Part shown: one piece after another, positions 61,456-64,000 of the stretch
Numbering within the stretch: the stretch's first letter is position 1
Layout: every line of letters starts with the position of its first letter
DNA from: Mycobacterium rhizamassiliense
Lineage (GTDB): Bacteria; Actinomycetota; Actinomycetes; Mycobacteriales; Mycobacteriaceae
NCBI RefSeq assembly: GCF_900157375.1
Contig: NZ_LT721901.1
Location: forward strand, 1,905,498 to 1,969,497
Direction: 5' to 3'
DNA length: 64,000 bases
Made by a program: the position numbers and the translations under genes
The notes under the pieces: generated by a model
Databases searched by the model: none
The model's input: the letters and a program-made list of their open reading frames with translations, nothing else
What the model was told of the DNA's origin: nothing

Positions 61456-61893
61456 ATGAAGAAGTTGACGACGCTGCTGACCGGCGCCGAAATCGCGCTC
61501 ATCGCAACCGCTGTGCTGTACCTCGCTTTGCGTCAGGTGTGGATCGCCTATGCCGGCGTCGCCGTTCTTGCCGCGGCGTTGACGCTCATCGTCCGCATCG
61601 CGCTGGCCCGGCGCCGGGCAGCGCGCGGGCCCACCGTCGGCGTCGGAACCGTATGCGCGCTCGACGCCGCACCGATCGCCGACCCCGACGAGAGTCAGGT
61701 ATTCATTGAGGTGGTCGCCGTTTCCGGGGAGACGTTCATCGGGAAGTTGGCGCGCTCGGGCAGGGACCCGGACCTGTCGGTGTTGCGTCCGGGGCTGGTC
61801 GTGCTCGTGGCGTTCGATCCCGCTGCGCGCGACGAACTTTCGCTGCCCGACGACGTGCTCGCCGTGCGCGCGTCGTGGTTGGCCGCGATCTGA
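61456..61893 (+). CDS. Small membrane protein with NfeD-like tail
   Basis: The start is ATG 61456 (MKKLTTLLTGAEIALIATAVLYLAL), inside a slightly longer open frame; 145 residues. Two hydrophobic helices (residues ~6-25 and ~30-48) are followed by a basic stretch (ARRRAARG) and an OB-like beta domain (VGVGTVCALDAAPI, VFIEVVAVSGETFIGKLAR). It is divergent from the 446-residue gene, across 83 bases, and convergent with the CHAT gene. I do not recognise it firmly. Confidence 0.65.
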   Translation: MKKLTTLLTGAEIALIATAVLYLALRQVWIAYAGVAVLAAALTLIVRIALARRRAARGPTVGVGTVCALDAAPIADPDESQVFIEVVAVSGETFIGKLARSGRDPDLSVLRPGLVVLVAFDPAARDELSLPDDVLAVRASWLAAI

Positions 61894-61895
61894 GC

Positions 61896-63269
61896 TCAGC
61901 GTGCGCCGTCGACCGCGAAGGTGATCAGCGCACCCCAGTAGAGCGGGCTGGCGGCCAGGTCGCCCGCACGCCAACGCCGCATCTGTTCGCGCTGCCAGCG
62001 GTTCACCGCACACCCCGCCTCGGGCTCGTCGTGGGCGCGGTCGACGGCGACGACGATCTCGGCCATCGGATCGGCGGTGTCCGCGCCGGGGGCCGCCGCG
62101 AACATGCGGTAGGCCGCCGTGGTGGGCAGTGACCACAGCGTGGCGGTCACCAACTGCGCGCCGCTCAGGATCATCGCTGCGACCAGGCCGGTGGCCTCGT
62201 CGAACTGGTAGTCACCGCCCGACCCGCAGGCCAACAGCGCCACCCGCGGCGGCATCGGCAGCCGCAATGACATCAGGTCGGATGCGGTCAGCGGGCGGTG
62301 ATCGCCGATCGCATCGGCATCACCGGGAACGCCGGCCGTGCAGGCCAAGTGGATAGCCGCCCGGTCCGCTCGGCTCGCGCGGTCCGAATGTATGTCGGCC
62401 GAACTCGCGTGACCGACATACATCAGCCGGCTCGGTTCTTCGGCAAGCAGCGCGGCGAGCCAGCCGCGGTCGGCGTCTTGGCGGCGGAACAGCTCGAGCG
62501 CACCGTCGACCGCCGGCAGCACCGCGTGTTCCGTCATGGCCGCGGTGAAGTGCTGCGCCAATTGGGTTTCCGGCGACGGCCTGCCGAGCACCGACCCGAG
62601 CGCGGAATCCGGGCGCTGCCCGGGCACCCGGGGGTCGAGCACCAGCAGCGGGGGAGCGTCCTTGCGGGACTCCCAGCCGGCCGGCGACCGCGGCGCGTGC
62701 ACGATGTTCGGGGGCACCGCCATCAGCACGTCGACCAGTTCCATCAGCCGGTATCCGTCGGTGTGTTCGTGGATATCGGCCAGCTGCCACGGGATTCGGG
62801 CGGCCGTCCGGCCGGACGCGGTGATGGCGTCCTGGCGCGCGCGAACCAGCTCCTCTTTGCTCGGGCCCGACTTCGGCACCGCCAGCAGTCCCCACGGGAC
62901 CCGGGCCAGGCGCGCGCTGGGGGTCACGAACAACGTCGCGCGCGGCGATGTCACGCACTCGCTCAGCAGCTGCCACCCCGGCGTCGCGATCAGCAGCACG
63001 CCCAGGATGTAGGCCAGCGTCAGCTCGGCTTCCGTTGCGGCCAAGGGGCCTTGGGCGAGCGAATGCTCGATGGCGTCGCGCGGGCTCTCCGAGTCGTGTG
63101 GCTCGGGCAGGGCGCCGGCCAACTCTTCCAGCGCGGTCAGCAGGATCGGTTCCTCGATCACCCAATTGACGGTTCGCGACGGCTGCCCCACGATCCGCAG
63201 GCTCGCGTAGGTGGCGATCCCGAGATCGGCGTACCGCAGCACCAGGGTGAGGCGGTCGGGCTCGCTCAC
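61896..63269 (-). CDS. CHAT-domain (caspase-like) protein
   Basis: GTG 63269 overlaps the stop of the upstream gene (GTGA), giving 457 residues. The C-terminal half is a CHAT domain with the probable catalytic His in LMYVGHASSAD and Cys in VALLACGSGGDYQFDEATGL, spaced as in caspase-hemoglobinase fold peptidases. The N-terminal half has repeated helical elements with ALEELAGAL and an RVPWGLLAVP segment typical of the region before CHAT. CHAT proteases in bacteria are linked to regulated proteolysis and to defence when joined to TPR proteins. The substrate is unknown. Confidence 0.82.
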   Translation of the reverse strand: MSEPDRLTLVLRYADLGIATYASLRIVGQPSRTVNWVIEEPILLTALEELAGALPEPHDSESPRDAIEHSLAQGPLAATEAELTLAYILGVLLIATPGWQLLSECVTSPRATLFVTPSARLARVPWGLLAVPKSGPSKEELVRARQDAITASGRTAARIPWQLADIHEHTDGYRLMELVDVLMAVPPNIVHAPRSPAGWESRKDAPPLLVLDPRVPGQRPDSALGSVLGRPSPETQLAQHFTAAMTEHAVLPAVDGALELFRRQDADRGWLAALLAEEPSRLMYVGHASSADIHSDRASRADRAAIHLACTAGVPGDADAIGDHRPLTASDLMSLRLPMPPRVALLACGSGGDYQFDEATGLVAAMILSGAQLVTATLWSLPTTAAYRMFAAAPGADTADPMAEIVVAVDRAHDEPEAGCAVNRWQREQMRRWRAGDLAASPLYWGALITFAVDGAR

Positions 63270-64000
63270 GGCCACGTCGGCCAGGCGGGCTCGGCGGCGA
63301 TGACGTCGCGGCCGTAGCGCTGGAAGGCAAGCGCGCGGTAGTGGGCCATGATCGGTGCCGTGTCGGGCTGCATCTGCAGCGGCGGCAACGGCCCCAGCCT
63401 GGTCAGGGAGCCGGCGCCCTGCGTCGGCGGGCCGGCCGCCGCCAGCGCCTCGCCGACATCGAGGATGGCCGTCGCGGTGGCCGCCGAACCCCATTCGCCG
63501 ACCGGCGAACGCTGCGGCTCGGCATTGAAAGTTCCTCGAGCGCTGTGGTATTCGACAAGCTCACTGATCAGCTCGGTGTTCTCCCACTCCCACGCGACGG
63601 CGAAGGCACCCGCCAGAATCGGGGCCGAAACGGTGCTCGCCCAGCGGGACCGGGCGTCGGCGTCGGTGATCGAATACCGAACCGAGTCGACCGCCAGCGC
63701 GGCTGGCACCTTGAGCTCGGCGGCCTGCTCGAGCTTGGTCAGGCCGCGGAAGTATTCGGGGGTGCCCACTTCGCCGCGCAGGATGCCGAGGCCCTCGGCC
63801 TGGCGTGCCTCGGTCTCCTGCAGCGTCTCGTCGGGGTCGCCGGAGCTGTCGAAACCGAGGTCGGCCAACGCATCCGCGCGCCACACCGTGCCCAGGTGAT
63901 TGTCGAGCTGGGCGTACTGCAGCCAGCTGCTGCGCGGCGACGAGTCGAGCAGCTCTCGGGCCTCGGCAATCATCTCGACCGCCTCGCCGAAGCGGCCCCA
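63266..64000 (-). CDS. TPR-like partner of the CHAT protein (5' end outside window)
   Basis: The frame is open to the right edge (the visible part reads ...WGRFGEAVEMIAEARELL), so the gene starts beyond 64000. The visible 244 residues are helical with Ala/Leu-rich pairs (WGRFGEAVEMIAEARELL, GLTKLEQAAELKV) as in TPR or TPR-like repeats. Its stop overlaps the GTG of the CHAT gene, so they are coupled. TPR-CHAT pairs are a known configuration. The complete domain order cannot be judged here. Confidence 0.7.
   Translation of the reverse strand, partial: WGRFGEAVEMIAEARELLDSSPRSSWLQYAQLDNHLGTVWRADALADLGFDSSGDPDETLQETEARQAEGLGILRGEVGTPEYFRGLTKLEQAAELKVPAALAVDSVRYSITDADARSRWASTVSAPILAGAFAVAWEWENTELISELVEYHSARGTFNAEPQRSPVGEWGSAATATAILDVGEALAAAGPPTQGAGSLTRLGPLPPLQMQPDTAPIMAHYRALAFQRYGRDVIAAEPAWPTWP

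Overview
The window is high-GC actinobacterial DNA and reads as a Mycobacterium chromosome, probably from a slow-growing or environmental species. The evidence is the gene content: a BacA-type ABC importer like M. tuberculosis Rv1819c, LigC beside a LigD-polymerase-like protein, a WS/DGAT acyltransferase, many F420-type LLM oxidoreductases, mycofactocin-type SDRs, a GAP-family membrane protein, a cutinase-like protein, a DUF732 secreted protein and an adenylate cyclase/ATPase/LuxR fusion like Rv0386. GTG starts and ATGA/GTGA overlaps are frequent. I see no tRNA, rRNA, IS element, prophage or CRISPR array. The species call is inference.

Layout. Bases 1-3.7 kb: co-directional sulfotransferase (cut by the edge), MBL-fold, VOC and LLM genes, closed by a bidirectional hairpin. 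3.7-8.6 kb: a GntR/FCD repressor divergent, across a 33-bp dyad, from an LLM monooxygenase / CoA-transferase / CitE-like lyase / DJ-1-like run. 8.6-20.7 kb: an ALDH divergent from a long plus-strand catabolic block (two Rieske oxygenases, each followed by a small acidic protein, plus amidohydrolase, MarR, flavin/2Fe-2S reductase, SDR, TauD-like, CMD-like and two acyl-CoA dehydrogenase genes). 20.7-24.6 kb: a tightly overlapping DapB-like/VOC/SDR/TetR operon and a divergent SDR. 24.6-32.9 kb: a 20-bp repeat region, the BacA-type transporter, WS/DGAT, Nudix, P450, SDR, ligC and the Prim-Pol gene. 33-39.4 kb: second-messenger genes (cyclase-LuxR and GGDEF), a frameshifted amidohydrolase and a rhomboid-like membrane protein.

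39.6-52.7 kb holds a second catabolic island. SDR and P450 genes, a TetR repressor, a third Rieske/small-protein pair, a crotonase resembling 6-oxocamphor hydrolase, LLM oxidoreductases, another SDR and an ALDH are linked by three copies of an operator related to TTTGGGCGATCGCCCAAA. A paralogous TetR with a related but distinct operator (TTAGGCGACCGCCTAA) faces a ketoreductase-like LLM gene. The inferred chemistry is hydroxylation of an alicyclic or terpenoid-like substrate, oxidation to a diketone, and retro-Claisen ring cleavage.

52.6-64 kb is envelope and housekeeping material (epimerase, cutinase, CsbD, small membrane proteins, beta-lactamase-fold esterase, GAP protein, DUF732, a second DapB-like protein). 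It ends in poorly characterised genes with a CHAT-domain (caspase-like) protein and a TPR-like partner that runs off the edge. The most notable signals are the repeated Rieske plus ~110-residue partner module, the TetR palindrome regulon with the oxocamphor-hydrolase-like enzyme, and the CHAT locus.
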